From: Tillandsia leiboldiana | Taxonomy: Eukaryota > Streptophyta > Magnoliopsida > Poales > Bromeliaceae | DNA: 64,000 nt | Assembly: GCA_029204045.2 (NCBI GenBank) | Contig: CM055060.1 | Location: 60,154,889 to 60,218,888 of the forward strand | Direction: 5' to 3' | In this document: positions 32,681 through 45,914 of the stretch, in pieces | How positions within the stretch are numbered: position 1 is the stretch's first letter | Layout of the letters: each line of letters begins with the position of its first letter | Position numbers and translations under genes: made by a program | The notes under the pieces: model-generated | Database searches by the model: none | The model's input: only the letters and a program-made list of their open reading frames with translations | What the model was told of the DNA's origin: nothing

Positions 32681-35600
32681 TTTTCTACATTCTTTTCCTC
32701 TGGCTACTCCTCAGGGTTTGATATACAGGTTCAGTCTTTTTTGCTCTTATACATTTCTATGAATAATATAAATTCCTGCGCTGTTTCTCTCGCTCTGTGG
32801 CTGTGTGTGCGTGTGTGTGTGTGTGTGCGCACATATATTTTTTACCTTACCACCATCAAATTGAACTTTGTTTTCCTAGAATATTTTTCTCTAACTACTC
32901 CTCAGCATTTCATATAGAGGTTCAGTCCTTTTGATCTTATACATTCCTATCTATAGTACGAATTCCTACTATGTTTGTCTCTCTCCGTGCCTGTGTGTGT
33001 GTGCCTGTGTGTGTGTATATTGGGGAGAAGACAGATATCAAAATATATATTATCAAATTCGTACTCAATTTGGAATTTAATAATTAAAATTAATATTAAC
33101 AAATTATGAAATTTGTACCATAATTTTTTACGGATTATGTAAGCAAATGGTAAAAGTTCATTTCTTTTTGTATTCAAACTTGATTTTGAAGTTTTGATAG
33201 TAGTTTCTCTAAATTTGAATATCTATATACAGTAACATTTTTATGGTCCATTCATAATCACTACACTTGAACTTAATGTGGATGTCATAAATACTAAATC
33301 CTTTTTGTAATATTACATGATTTCCTTTCTGATTGATGTGACCATTGGAGATTTCTTATCATCATTTCATAATTAAGGGACTTTAGATTTAATTTCCTTT
33401 GGAATACTACAAGATTTGAGATCAATCTGATAACTTAAGATTCATGTTTGTTTACTCATAATTACTATACTTTGGGTTAATGTGAATGTCTATACTTTAG
33501 GTTAATGTGAATGTCATAATTACTATACTTTAGGTTAATGTGAATGTCAAATTGAAGGTTCTTTTTCTAGATTCTTTTCCTCTGGCTACTCCTCAGGGTT
33601 TGATATACAGGTTCAGACTTTTTTGCTCTTATACATTTCTATGAATAATACAAATTCCTACGCTGTTCCTCTCGCTCTGTGGCTGTGTGTGCGTGTCTGT
33701 GTGTGTGTGTGCGCGCATATATTTTTGATCTTACCACCATCAAATTGAACGTTGTTTTCCTAGAATATTTTTCTCTAACTACTCAGCATTTCATATAGAG
33801 GTTCAGTCCTTTTGCTCTTATACATTCCTATCTATAGTACGAATTCCTACTCTGTTTGTCTCTCTCCGTGCCTGTGTGTGTGCCTCTGTGTGTGTATATT
33901 GGGGAGAAGACAGATATCAAAATATATATTATCAAATTCGTACTCAATTTGGAATTTAATAATTAAAATTAATATTAACAAATTATGTAATTTGTACCAT
34001 AATTTTTACAGATTATGTAAAGAAATGGTAAAAGTTCATTTCTCTTTGTATTCAAACTTGATTTTGAAGTTTTGATAGTAGTTTCTCTAAATTTGAATAT
34101 CTATATACAGTAACATTTTTATGGTTCATTCATAATCACTACACTTGAACTTAATGTGGATGCCATAAATACTAAATCCTTTTTGTAATATTGCATGATT
34201 TCCTTTGTGATTGATGTGACCATTTGGAGATTTCTTATCATCATTTCATAATTAATGGACTTTAGATTTAATTTCCTTTGGAATACTACAAGATTTGAGA
34301 TCAATCTGGCAACTTAAGATTTCATGTTTGTTTACTCATAATTACTATACTTTAGGTTAATGTGAATGTCTATACTTTAGGTTAATGTGAACTTAATGTG
34401 AATGTCTATACTTTAGTTTCTCTAAATTTGAATATCTATATACAGTAACATTTTTATGGTTCATTCATAATCACTACACTTGAACTTAATGTGGATGCCA
34501 TAAATACTAAATCCTTTTTGTAATATTGCATGATTTCCTTTGTGATTGATGTGACCATTTGGAGATTTCTTATCATCATTTCATAATTAATGGACTTTAG
34601 ATTTAATTTCCTTTGGAATACTACAAGATTTGAGATCAATCTGGCAACTTAAGATTTCATGTTTGTTTACTCATAATTACTATACTTTAGGTTAATGTGA
34701 ATGTCTATACTTTAGGTTAATGTGAATGTCATAATTACTATACTTTAGGTTAATGTGAATGTCAAATTGAAGGTTCTTTTTCTAGATTCTTTTTCTCTGC
34801 CTACTCCTCCGTGTTTGATATACAGGTTTAGTCTTTTTTGCTCTTATACATTTCTATGAATAATATAAATTCCTACGCTGTTTCTCTCGCTCTGTGGCTG
34901 TGTGTGTGCGTGTGTGTGTGTGTGTGTGTGTGCGCGCATATATTTTTTATCTTACCACCATCAAATTAAACGTTGTTTTCCTAGAATATTTTTCTCTAAC
35001 TACTCCTCAGCATTTCATATAGAGGTTCAGTCCTTTTGCTCTTATACATTCCTATCTACAGTACGAATTCCTACTCTGTTTGTCTCCCTCCGTGCCTGTG
35101 TGTGTGTGCCTGTGTGTGTGTATATTGGGGAGAAGACAGATATCAAAATATATATTATCAAATTCGTAGTCAATTTGAAATTTAATAATTAAAATTAATA
35201 TTAACAAATTGTGAAATTTGTACCATAATTTTTACGGATTATGTAAGCTAATGGTAAAAGTTCATTTCTGTTTGTATTCAAACTTGATTTTGAAGTTTTG
35301 ATAGTAGTTTCTTTAAATTTGAATATCTATATACAGTAACATTTTAATGGTTCATTCATAACCACTACACTTGAACTTAATGTGGATGCCATAAATACTA
35401 AATCCTTTTTGTAATATTACATGATTTCCTTTGTGATTGATGTGACCATTAGAGATTTCTTATCATCATTTCATAATTAATGGACTTTAGATTTAATTTC
35501 CTTTGGAATACTACAAGATTTGAGATCAATCTGACAACTTCAGATTTCATGTTTGTTTACTCATAATTACTATACTTTAGGTTAATGTGAATGTCATAAA

Positions 35601-37200
35601 TACTAAATCCTCTTTGTATGATCATAGGATTTAAAAAAATCCTATGATCATAGGAATACAAAGATGATCATAGGATTTTAAAAAATCCTACCTTGATATA
35701 AACCTATAATGTAAGTGGGCCTAAATTAAATAGTTAAAATTAAATATACAGTACCATTTCTATGCCCAACTCTCTAAATATACAGTAGCATTCTTACGGA
35801 TTATGTAAGCAAATGGTAAAAGTTCATCCCTGTTTGTATTCAAACTTGATTTTGAAGTTTTGATAGTAGTTTCTCTAAATTTGAATATCTATATATCAAG
35901 AACATTGTTATGAGTTAATAAGTGTGGTTTTTGCCTCGCATCATTGTTTGGAATTAATTACTTACTATTTGTTTCCTTCTTTATTTTTTTTATCTTTCCC
36001 GTATTTTGACAAAACTGTTTCACATTTTTTTCTCAATCAAATTGGAAACTTCGTTGTCACTCGACTACATATGTTGTCGCTCAACTGACATTGGTGACTT
36101 GAAAATTTACATTTGGGACTTTCTATGTGTTCGGTTCTCACTGTTTACATTTGCGATTTTACAGCTTTCGTACATAAAATTTGTCTCAATCAAATTGGGA
36201 AATTTGTCTGAATATGCAAAAAAAAAAAGAAGAGAACTACATATGCCCCTTAATGTGATTTACAAAATGCAGTTGATCATTTATCCGGTCATTTTTTAAA
36301 AAAACCTTCCAATTTCCGCCCCTCATCTTATTCTTCAAATTTAAATAATTAATATTTGAAAATTAACAACAAATATTGGAGGTATTGAAAATTTTTATGT
36401 ATAGTAACATTTTAACTTCAAATTTTAACATATCAATTATATATTTTTTTATGGATTTAATTTTCTTTGGAATGTTACAAGATTTAAGATTGATCTGACA
36501 GCTTAAGATTTATGGTTCATTCATAATCACTACACTTGAGCTTAATGTGGATGCCATAAATACTAAATCCTTTTTGTAATATTACATGATTTCCTTTGTG
36601 ATTGATGTGACCATTGGAGATTTCTTATCATCATTTCATTCCCTTTGGAATACTACAAGATTTGAGATCAATCTGACAACTTAAGATTTCATGTTTGTTT
36701 ACTCATAATTACTATACTTTAGGTTAATGTGAATGTCATAAATAGTAAATCCTCTTTGTATGATCATAGGATTTTAAAAAATCCTATGATCATAGGAATA
36801 CAAAGATGATCATAAGATTTTAAAAAATCCTACCTTGATATAAACCTATAATGTAAGTGGGCCTGAATTAAATAGTTAAAATTAAATATACAGTAGCATT
36901 CCTATGATCAAGGTAGGTTAATGTGAAGTTTTGATAGTAGTTTCTTATCATCATTTCATAATTAATGGACTTTAGGTTCAATTTTCTTTGGAATACTACA
37001 AGTTTTGAAATCGATCTGACAACTTCAGATTTCATGTTCGTTTACTCATAATTACTGTACTTTAGCTTAATGTAAATGTCATAAATACTAAATCCTCTTT
37101 GTAGTATTACAAGATTTCCTTTGTGATTGATGTGACCATTGGGTGTCAGAATGTTTTACCATATATATTGTGATGCAGATTTACAGGAATTGATAATATA
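32681..37200. repeat. Tandem ~0.9-1.2-kb noncoding repeats
   Basis: Three long copies start near 32681, 33558 and 34767 with TTCTTTTTCTA, followed by a (GT)n run, CACCATCAAATTGAAC, a second (GT)n run and GGGGAGAAGACAGATATC. Partial copies continue at about 35600-35930, 36500-36750 and 36900-37140. Copy 2 has an inner ~335-bp duplication (about 34085-34419 and 34420-34755). Identical 60-codon ORFs in that duplication are by-products. A long hairpin (GATCATAGGATTT arms) occurs at about 35615-35700 and 36755-36840. Confidence 0.85.
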
Positions 37201-37229
37201 TATCTATTTTAGGGAAAAAAAATAATATA

Positions 37230-37530
37230 AGTAAATTACAATAATAATTATGAATACAATCTATTTAGAGATTTGCATGTTGTATGTATATATTCATTAG
37301 TCACTTCAGAACATAATTTCTACTTTAAACTGATGTGACATTTATATCATATCAATTCCCTATATCTTACCCACCATATATATCTATTTTCATAATTATG
37401 AATGCAATCTATTTAGAGATTTGCATGTTGTATGTATATATTCATTAGTCACTTCAGAACATAATTTCTACTTTAAACTGATGTGACATTTATATCATAT
37501 TAATTTACTATATCTTACCCACCATATCCA
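37230..37530. repeat. Tandem pair, ~155-bp unit
   Basis: CATTAGTCACTTCAGAACAT and flanking sequence repeat nearly unchanged at about 37240-37375 and 37390-37530. Confidence 0.9.
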
Positions 37531-37882
37531 CTCCTGTCTTGATACCCTTTTTCTATAAATGGTCATTGATTGAGCTTATAGCATTAAGTCTTTCGAATCT
37601 AAACCAAAAAAGAAGGTACTGTGTACTATCTCTCTCTCTATACTTACTTTAAAGAAAGAGTACAAAGAATCTGGTAATAGGTACTATTCCCTTATTCTAT
37701 CTAGAATAGCCATCATTCATTCTTTACTAACTACTCTTCTGTACCCTAGGTCTTCTTTTACTGTTGAACTAATACCTACGTGTGCTGTCGTCAGCTAAGT
37801 GAGTGCTTTCAAGGTGCGGCTCTTCCCATACATGGTTTTAAATTCCCATCTTTCATTTGCCTTAATATACTCACTCTACTTG

Positions 37883-38341
37883 GTTTCGTTTCCTTCGCTC
37901 TTTTTTTTTGGGTTTTGCCTTGCCTCTGTTTTTATCCCTTTTGCTTTCAGTGTATTGTTGGTTTTCCCTACTTATTTCCGCATGGTTTCTCTGTACGCTT
38001 TTCTTTACCTCTGTTGTTTCCTGCAGAGCTTTTTTGTTCCACACGGTTTTGGCTTCGCTATTTGTCTATAATGCTTAAAAGGAGTGGTACTCGACGTGTT
38101 TGTCTTTAACTTTGTTTCGTTTCCTTCGCTCTTTTGTTTTGGGTTTTGCCTTGCCTCTGTTTTTATCCCTTTTGCTTTCAGTGTAGTGTTGGTTTTCCCT
38201 ACTTATTTCCGCATGGTTTCTCTGTACGCTCTTCTTTACCTCTGTTGTTTCCTGCAGAGCTTTTTTGTTCCCACACGGTTTTGGCTACGCTATTTGTCTA
38301 TAATGCTTAAAAGGAATGGTACTCGGCGTATTTGTCTTCAC
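37883..38341. repeat. Tandem pair, ~231-bp unit, upstream of the unknown ORF
   Basis: GTTTCGTTTCCTTCGCTC begins each unit (37883 and 38114), ending near TTTGTCTT. Each holds a splice-acceptor-like TTTCCTGCAG, so the pair may be leader intron or exon sequence of the gene at 38818. Confidence 0.88.
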
Positions 38342-38817
38342 ACTGGCAACCGGCCCCCTCTTAATTGTTGGTGGTGCTTTGGAAGGCCCGTTGATTGGCA
38401 AGTATCTGCTGCCGTCCATCCTGTTGGTTTACCCTTGCTCCCTCTGGCACATTGGTTGCCTCTTTTCGATGGTTGTTCGATTTACGTGTGTATAGTACGA
38501 GCTTTTCCTTGCGGTTTTCTGCTTTGCGATACTTAACCTCTTTCTTTTTTTACCGCTTTTTCATATGTGCCGGGGCTGCTGCTGTCCGTCCTGTTGGTTT
38601 CCGCCCTTCTTTCGTACCGTCTACCCTGCACTTTACCCACGGTTTTATATTTATTTCTCGCACGTTCTTTTGTTTCTCCTTTTTTACGTGCATCTGTTTC
38701 TTTTTACAACTGTTCTCTTCCGTGTTCTTTATGTGCCCGCATAGAAATTCCAAAGTTTATACTTACTTTTGCCTTCCCTTTGTCCACATGCTTCTGTGGT
38801 CTCTTGCAGTTGCTGAC

Positions 38818-39357
38818 ATGGCGACGATAGTTGTTTCATTTGCACGCCTGTTGCGCGAGATTTGCGAGCAGCTGCACATGGACGTGCCGCCGTGTACTGT
38901 ATCTGTAAATACGGACGGCAAATATGTGGCATACATAGATCTCCACATTTTGCGAAATGACTCCATAGTTGAGCTGGTCCGGTGTTGGAGCAGCCCAGCT
39001 TATACCTCTCCTCTTGCTGAAGAAGATGCGTCACGTAATGCCATCAAACGTCTGACCCAAGAGTTAGACTTACATATTAGGGACGCTAATTACGACAATG
39101 CTTTGTTCTATAAGAACATGAATGACCAGCTTGCTCTCACCCTGTCGAGCGTCTCAACCCTTTATAACAAGCTGGTATGGGATTACAATTTCTTGAAAGA
39201 TTGTTACATTGCGACTGCTACCGAAAAGAACGCGCTTGTCGCCGACCGCCAGAAGATCCAACAGGCCATCGAGGAGTGCAGCGCCGTTCTTAATGGCCAG
39301 TCCTCCCCTCTGGGCCAGCCCTCCGTGCCGACCGCTGATCCCTCTCTTCCTGCCTAG
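38818..39357 (+). CDS. Unknown 179-residue protein, possible dsRNA-binding-like fold plus coiled coil
   Basis: This is an intact ORF that I do not recognise with certainty. The chosen ATG follows a splice-acceptor-like CTCTTGCAG by 8 bp; the frame is open further upstream, but that part is T-rich and looks like leader or intron. Residues 6-20 form a likely helix (VSFARLLREICEQLH), 26-47 two likely strands around a glycine turn (CTVSVNTDGKYVAYIDLHI), 51-63 a third, and 65-85 a helix (PLAEEDASRNAIKRLTQEL). That order, with a basic C-terminal helix, recalls a dsRNA-binding domain, but this is inference from pattern only. Residues 90-157 are probably coiled coil; the tail is Ser/Pro-rich. Codon use is far more balanced than the AT-rich surroundings, suggesting a captured or selected gene. 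It sits inside the candidate Helitron. Confidence 0.6.
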   Translation: MATIVVSFARLLREICEQLHMDVPPCTVSVNTDGKYVAYIDLHILRNDSIVELVRCWSSPAYTSPLAEEDASRNAIKRLTQELDLHIRDANYDNALFYKNMNDQLALTLSSVSTLYNKLVWDYNFLKDCYIATATEKNALVADRQKIQQAIEECSAVLNGQSSPLGQPSVPTADPSLPA

Positions 39358-41442
39358 GACTTTACCTTTACACAGCAAATAATTTAGTGTTTCTGTAACG
39401 AATAGACACCGGGTTTCCCTCTTTCTTTCTTCCTTTTTTGCTACAGGCAGTCCCGTATATTGGAACTGTCGGTTGAAACAGTATTAATACATAGTTCCTT
39501 TTTGTGTTGACTGTCCCTAATAATATTGCATCCGTCCCACCCAGTTCATGCCATTTTAACCGGATTATTAAGGTGAGGAGGTTTAAGTTTGGGACGGTCT
39601 AATTGTTAGGCAACCAAGTATACTTTGGTATGGTCTAATTGTTAGGCAACCGACTTATTCCTACATTGGTCGTCTGTCTTTGGACTTAGTATGTTGCTAT
39701 AATTTATGCTCTGCTTTACATATAACTTAGGAATTCTTATAACTTTAGGCCAGGTTATACATTTCCCATTGATTATAAATAAAAACCAGATGGTCCTATT
39801 CACTGAATGTAATTGTTTCATGTACTGTAGGCTACATTTGTTCTATACTGTAAATATAGTTGTATATCCTCTTATAATTGTAGTCATCCTCTCATAATTG
39901 TAGGCCAAGTTAGCCATATGGTCCTCTTAATTATTTCGTTGCCAGTCTAATTGTACATCCTCTTATAGTTATGCATCCATTTTAATTAGCCAAGGTCCAT
40001 TATAATTGTACATCCTCTTATGAGTTGACTACGGTTTGGATGACTAAATTTGAATTGCCTATTACCAGATTTCGTGTGATGTTGGTTATTCCTGACTCTG
40101 TGCCTACCTCCTTCCCTCTGTCGTGGGTTCCGTGTGCCATGTGCTGTCGGTTCGGTGTGCTGGTTGCCTTCGGTTCTGAGGCCCCTCCATGTTCCTGGTT
40201 TTTCCTCCAACCGGTTTCCTCCTCTCTCCCATCTCTATATTTTTACTTGCCTTTTCTACTTGGTTATATTTTTAAAAGGTGACTATTAGGTGTTCGTTTG
40301 AACTATAATTTTTAAGACTACAACTCACCTTTTAGATGTTTTGAAATTTTCACCATAGTATACTTAAACTTCATTTTGCAATTTAGATAGTAATTTCTGG
40401 AAATTTTAATATTTACATATTTTCGAACTTTATATACTAATTTTTGAAAACCGAGAGCATGGCTGTGGGCTGATAATCTGACGTTACAGTTGATGAACTC
40501 CTCTTATCTGAGCCCCCCCCCCTTGGTTTTTGACTCTTATTACTCTTTGGAATTAATTTATCTTTTTCGGATTTCGGTTTTCCTGTTATTTGTGTTTGCT
40601 ATTTACTGGTTTAGATTTCCGATTTTCTACGTGCTCGGTTCTCCCTGTTTACATTTGGAATCTTTCAATTTTTTCGCAAAATCTGCCGGTCAAAACGGAA
40701 ATTTTGTTCTCACTGGTATAGGCAACAAGGGGGAAAAAAAAAAAACCCTGCATACGTTGCTTGCCGTGATCTACAAAATGCCATTTGATTATTTACTCTG
40801 TTATACTTTTATCGGAAAAAAAAAAAAAAACTATAATTTCCATTACCTGTATTCACATATGCCATTTCAGTACTTTACTGCTTGGAATTTTCTCGGTCCC
40901 CCCACCCCCCCCCCCCCCCTTTCCCCTTTGTTCGCCTTATTTTCCACCCTTTATTTCCTCTTTTTTTTTTTTTTACTTTTCTGTTTGGGCAGTGATGATA
41001 AAAAAAGAGGACCAAATACCCTCACAACAGCACTCATGCATCTTGGATTATGGGTGCTCCAACCTACCGATATATGTTTTGCAACTATATAGGTGATTAA
41101 TTAATTTTAATACAGAGATTCGTTTATTCACTTCCGAAGTTCCCTTTTCCTTTGAATTTTTCTGTTCTTTGCCTCTTACCACTTACTATGGAATCAAATA
41201 AGTTTAACTCAACGGGTTCACGAGGCGAGAAAATTATTGGAAACAGTTCCAAAAAGGACCCTCCGGTTGCAATAATGGCATGAATAGTTTTCCAATCATT
41301 CAGCTAGCTCGATCTCAAATTCTGCCTCGGGATTTCATTTACAGGTTCATCTTCCACTCTTATATATACATTCCTGTCTATAATATAAATTCCTACTTTC
41401 TTGCTATATACATATACATATGCAAATATATATGTCTATATA
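39358..41442. other. Noncoding stretch inside the Helitron block
   Basis: No supportable gene. A 33-bp unit (TGGTCTAATTGTTAGGCAACC) is repeated near 39595 and 39627. The part at about 40500-40810 is a diverged copy of 35945-36290, and 41340-41400 resembles the TACAGGTTCAGTC...ATTCCTAC module of the 32.7-37.2 kb repeats. Poly-C and poly-T runs occur near 40900-40975. Confidence 0.6.
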
Positions 41443-44400
41443 TGTAGAAACTCGAAATAGCTTATTTTAATAAATAGTCTAAAAGTGAATTTTGAGCTGG
41501 TTTTGAAATTAAAAGACCTTTGTTGACCCATTTGGTCAATCGCCAGTGTGCAAGTTGCACGATTTATGAGGCAAAAAAAGGCTACTTTCAAATCCAGACA
41601 TGATCTTGGAAATCTGAATTGACCGTTGCGATCGTCTCGTCGAAATGAACGAGATTCATATTCAGCACTTTTCGATCTGACGGTCGGATCTTCCAGAAAT
41701 CGATGAAGAAGCGGGCAAATTGCTGCGACCAATGTAACAGTGGCATGCTGCACAGTGCACTCAAGTGATTACTGTAGATGAATAGTAACCCAATTTTCGG
41801 GACTCCGACGAATGCAATGCTGACCGATTCACTGTCCGGATTCCGAACTTAGTGATCCAGGTAGTCGTTTTGAACGGTTTCGTCGTTCTGGACGCAATGG
41901 CACTGACGAAATTTGCATTTGACGAGCCTAAAGCATCGTAAAGCGTGCCGAACTGTATAATCTACAGTATAAGATGGAATTTAAAAATTTTGGAGCTAAA
42001 TTTTAGCGAACCAAAATCGCTATCTGATAGGTTTCGTCGAGCCGGACGTCGTGGAGGTGTCAGATTTTCAGTTTGACAGTCCGGTTGTCTCGAAAAGGGC
42101 AAAATACAGAGAAATTGTGGCTTTTTGCACAATAAACCCTATACTTTTGCCTCGAGTTGCGTGCCACTCCCTAGTTAGGGACCTAGGTGTGAAACTAAAG
42201 CTACTGTGAGGGACTTAGCTTCTAGGATTCAAGGGTGGAGGGGTGTAAACGAAATTTACACATATGTATATATAGGTGCCCGAGCTAGGGTTTTCACAAA
42301 AAAAAAAAAAAAACCCTAAACCCACAGCCTCCCTAGCCGCACCCTCCACCTTCTTCCACTCTCTCTGCCGCACCTCACGGAGCCCCGCACCGGCCGCCGC
42401 CTCTCCGTCGCCGGAGAAGAAAAGATCAAGAACATCTCTTGATCTCGGGTTCTCGTTGAGGAAGGTGATCGGGTGGGTGCTAGTCCATCTAGTCCCTGTC
42501 CGAGGGCTCCCTCGTGGAGCCGCAATCGGGCTGAGGTGACCCCGGCCCCAGCCGCCGCCGTGCGCCGCCGCGGGTGGCACTCCTCTTCTTGCAGTTTCCG
42601 ACGGGCTCGGTCTCCGAGTTTTCCGACCGTTAAAACGGAGATCGGAACCGTTAATACTCTTCGCCTTGACGACTTCTAGCTACCCCCAAAGTCTCGGGAT
42701 GATCAGTTGAACGTTTGAGCCGCGCAGAGAAGCCCTAACTTCGGGTTTTCTTTGTGCTTTCACCCGAACTTCGCCGACCGGCGCCGCCGCTAGACCCCGT
42801 CGCCGGCCACCACTGCAGGAAGGTTCCTGGTCCTCAGTAGAGTGCCTTGGTCCAAGTTGTACAAGCCCGATTCCCGCCGTCCGGATTCCGCCATTAGAGC
42901 ATCGAAATTCCGGCGAACTCGGTTTCCGGCATTTCCGGGGCTTTGCGCTGTGGGGGAACAGCACAGGTACGTTCCATAGGTTTAAAAATGGCCACCTATG
43001 TATTTGCATGCAATTGCTAACGTGCGGATTTAAACTTAGGAAGTTGCACCCTCTTCTTTGGTCGAGCTCCCCCTTCCGCCGCAGCCGCCGCACCTGGCCG
43101 CCGGCCAACCGTGCAGGTAAGCCCTAGGTATTATTGTTAAGGTTTTGGATGCATTAGCTTAGCCCGAGAGCCCTGTAATTGTAACCTGTCCCAACCTTGA
43201 AATGTTAAAGAATAATTAAGGGACTTTTTCCCGGCCGCCGTCACCTCCGGCCGCCGGCGTTGGGCCAGACCCGACTCAACGGAGTTCTGCAGAGGACATT
43301 GATCACGTGCTCACCTCAGTTCCAGGTTTGAACCAAGTTCGGTGCAAGTTGTCCCAAACCGAGCCCTTGCGATTTTGGGTGTTGCCCCGGCAACTCCTCC
43401 GGCCACCCTCCGGCGCGCCACAGGTGAGCACTTCACTCTAATTACCTTCTAGAACATGATGCTCACTATAATTCCGATAAAGCACAAGTTGTTAGTTTAA
43501 TCTTGCAATGTAGCTTAATGTGAACATAGTTATTATGGGCCAACTTTGCCCTCGTGCTGCGTGCCCACTCAAATCAGTGAGCACGGGTTAGCTTGTATCG
43601 AGATCCACCTACTGGAGTTTACGGCATAGTCTAAAACCTCTCAGATCGAGAGAACGAGTCAAAACATATAGCTTTTAAGTATAATTAAGCAAATTTAATG
43701 AACACTAAGGACCAAGTTGCAAATGTGACCTTGTGGTCTGTCTCGGGCAGTGTTTACTTGACCTCTAAGCTTTTCGTTGGAGGTCCATTGATCTTCGTTG
43801 AGCGGGAATTGAATAACGAACCGTAAATCGGCGAAATCGGCGGTTTAACGGCTTTCGGCGCGTGTTTCGCGCACTCTGATAAGATATAGTGATAAATGGG
43901 CTTTATTACCTGTCTCTGGTTATTTTAGACGCTGCCCTGGGTGGTCCAGTGGCTCTCGTTTCAAAGTCAGTGGCTTCCGGAGCCAAATCGGCCTTTCCGG
44001 AAGCGTTGAAGTGATTATGGTTCCGATCGAGCATCGATTTTAGCAAAGTGGCTTAATTAGTGAGTCTGTGGTTTCGGGATTATGTGAGTCCATCCCTGAT
44101 TAGTATTTCATGATCCAGGTCCTTGGAGTCCGACTCCGGCCCACGAGCCTTCTGTTGGAGTCGTTGGATCGGCCTATATTCAGGTGGGTTAGCTTCGGTC
44201 CGGGTTCGATCTATTCGGCCCTCTGGTTGCTTTAGTCCAGTCGGACACCTATTTTTGATTGCCCTGCTGATTACATATATGACCTATCTTGACATATGCT
44301 GACCTCTTGACATATTATGATTCTCCTGTTTGACATCGGCTCGATTAGACCTACGCTTGAGACTACTTGTATACGATCAGCCGGATTACTGTATACATAC

Positions 44401-45909
44401 TCCGTGATTATTCCTGATAGATTTGACCTACTCTAGACGCATCATATATACCTGCGGATTTTATCTAGATTAGCCTTGATGATTGTATTGACATGCCCCA
44501 TGATTAGTCCTGATAGATCTTGATCTACGTGAGACATATCTTACGTACCTGTTTATCAGTTTTTATATTTCTGATAGACCCTGATCTTCATGAGACATAC
44601 CATATACATATCTGTTCATCAGCTTTTTCAGTATATAGATCTACATGATTTGATGGCACTTGTTGATTCCTGCCAGCCGATTTATTGTTGATATTCCGAT
44701 ATGCATGATTGATTGATCCTGATTGATAGATACTACTCGACGTTCCGATATGCATGATTGATAGATACTACTTGATATTCCGATATGCATGATTGATCCT
44801 GATCGATAGATGTTGACTGATGATTCCCTGTTGGGATCTCGGCATGTTGCCGACTACCCGGTCACTAGACCGTGAGATTGATCATTATGATTTGCCCGCA
44901 CTGCTGTACTTCACGAACATCAGCGGAGTCATGACCCGTGTAGATGTTCTTTACCGGTAAAGTGGTCTAGTGTACGACCCGTGACTCCCAGGTTAGTGCC
45001 CAAGGGTGCCGGAGTGATGACTCCCAGGTTAGTGCCCGAGGGTGCCGGAGTATGTCAGCCAGGTTGGTGCCAGGTTCGGCGAGATATCCCTGAGGTCTTG
45101 TGGACCAATATGGTGGCTTTTGATTGGATGTTGATAGTTCCTTTTTGACGCATTACTTTTACCTTATACTGTTGCTCAGTTTATTTCCAGTATTAGTATC
45201 GGTAGACATGCTTTTATCATTTGCAGTTCCTTATGCATGATTATTGTTGATACCTTGATTTCCAACATACATGATCTACCGCTCTTATGACTGATTATCA
45301 CTGACATATCCTGATTTACAGTATTTCTTATCTGTAGTCCTGATGATTGATTACCTGCCTAGTTAGCCTATCTGTGGATTCTGTTGATTATCAGTAGATT
45401 TGCTTTATTGTTCAGCTTTACCCTATGATTCTTACTATCCGCAGATTTTAGTACCCAGTAGGTACGATTAGCTACTTCTCGGCTCGTCGTGCCCACTGGG
45501 ATACACTCCGGTGTGTCTCACACCCTCGGGTGACTGTTGCAGATCTGTCGGGTGGTGAGATGTCGGGACGATCCAGTGAGCCTGTCGCGATAGAGCTGCC
45601 CCCCTGATGACATAGATCGATGATTGAGATCCCCGATTATCTGTAGTTGACTTTCATTTATGTTAATTCAGTTTGATGATAGTATGATGTTTAGATTATC
45701 CCTGATGATTAGTATTGTAGCAGTTGAGATGTTTATTGCTCTCTGATTGAGGATTGGATTAGCCTAGCCGTGCATGTATAGGAGAGACCCTATCCTTTCG
45801 GATAGGGGATTTTCTATATGTGTGGCGGTCTGTTACGCCCGTTTTGCAAACTCTGATTTATTCAAAAAAAAAAAAATTTAGCCTGCTTTTCAAAACTCGG
45901 GGCGTGACA
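41443..45909 (+). mobile_element. gypsy-type solo LTR (4.5 kb), TSD ATATA
   Basis: It begins TGTAGAAACTCG and ends GGGGCGTGACA, the same end as the other two gypsy LTRs here. It is flanked by ATATA at 41438-41442 and 45910-45914; because the flank is AT-rich this duplication alone is weaker evidence. A TATA box (TATATATA, about 42267-42274) followed by CTAGGGTTTTC and a GC-rich leader indicates the plus orientation. An 8-bp stem (45788-45795 with 45800-45807) lies about 100 bp from the end. Modules such as GACTCCCAGGTTAGTGCC (44973 and 45018) are repeated. No internal domain, PBS or PPT is present. ORFs in 42.2-43.1 kb are GC-driven. Confidence 0.8.
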
Positions 45910-45914
45910 ATATA

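Noticed and set aside
42276..43108. GC-rich ORFs suggesting a host gene
   Set aside because: They fall in the leader part of a solo LTR with clear ends, and differ in every frame without any domain.
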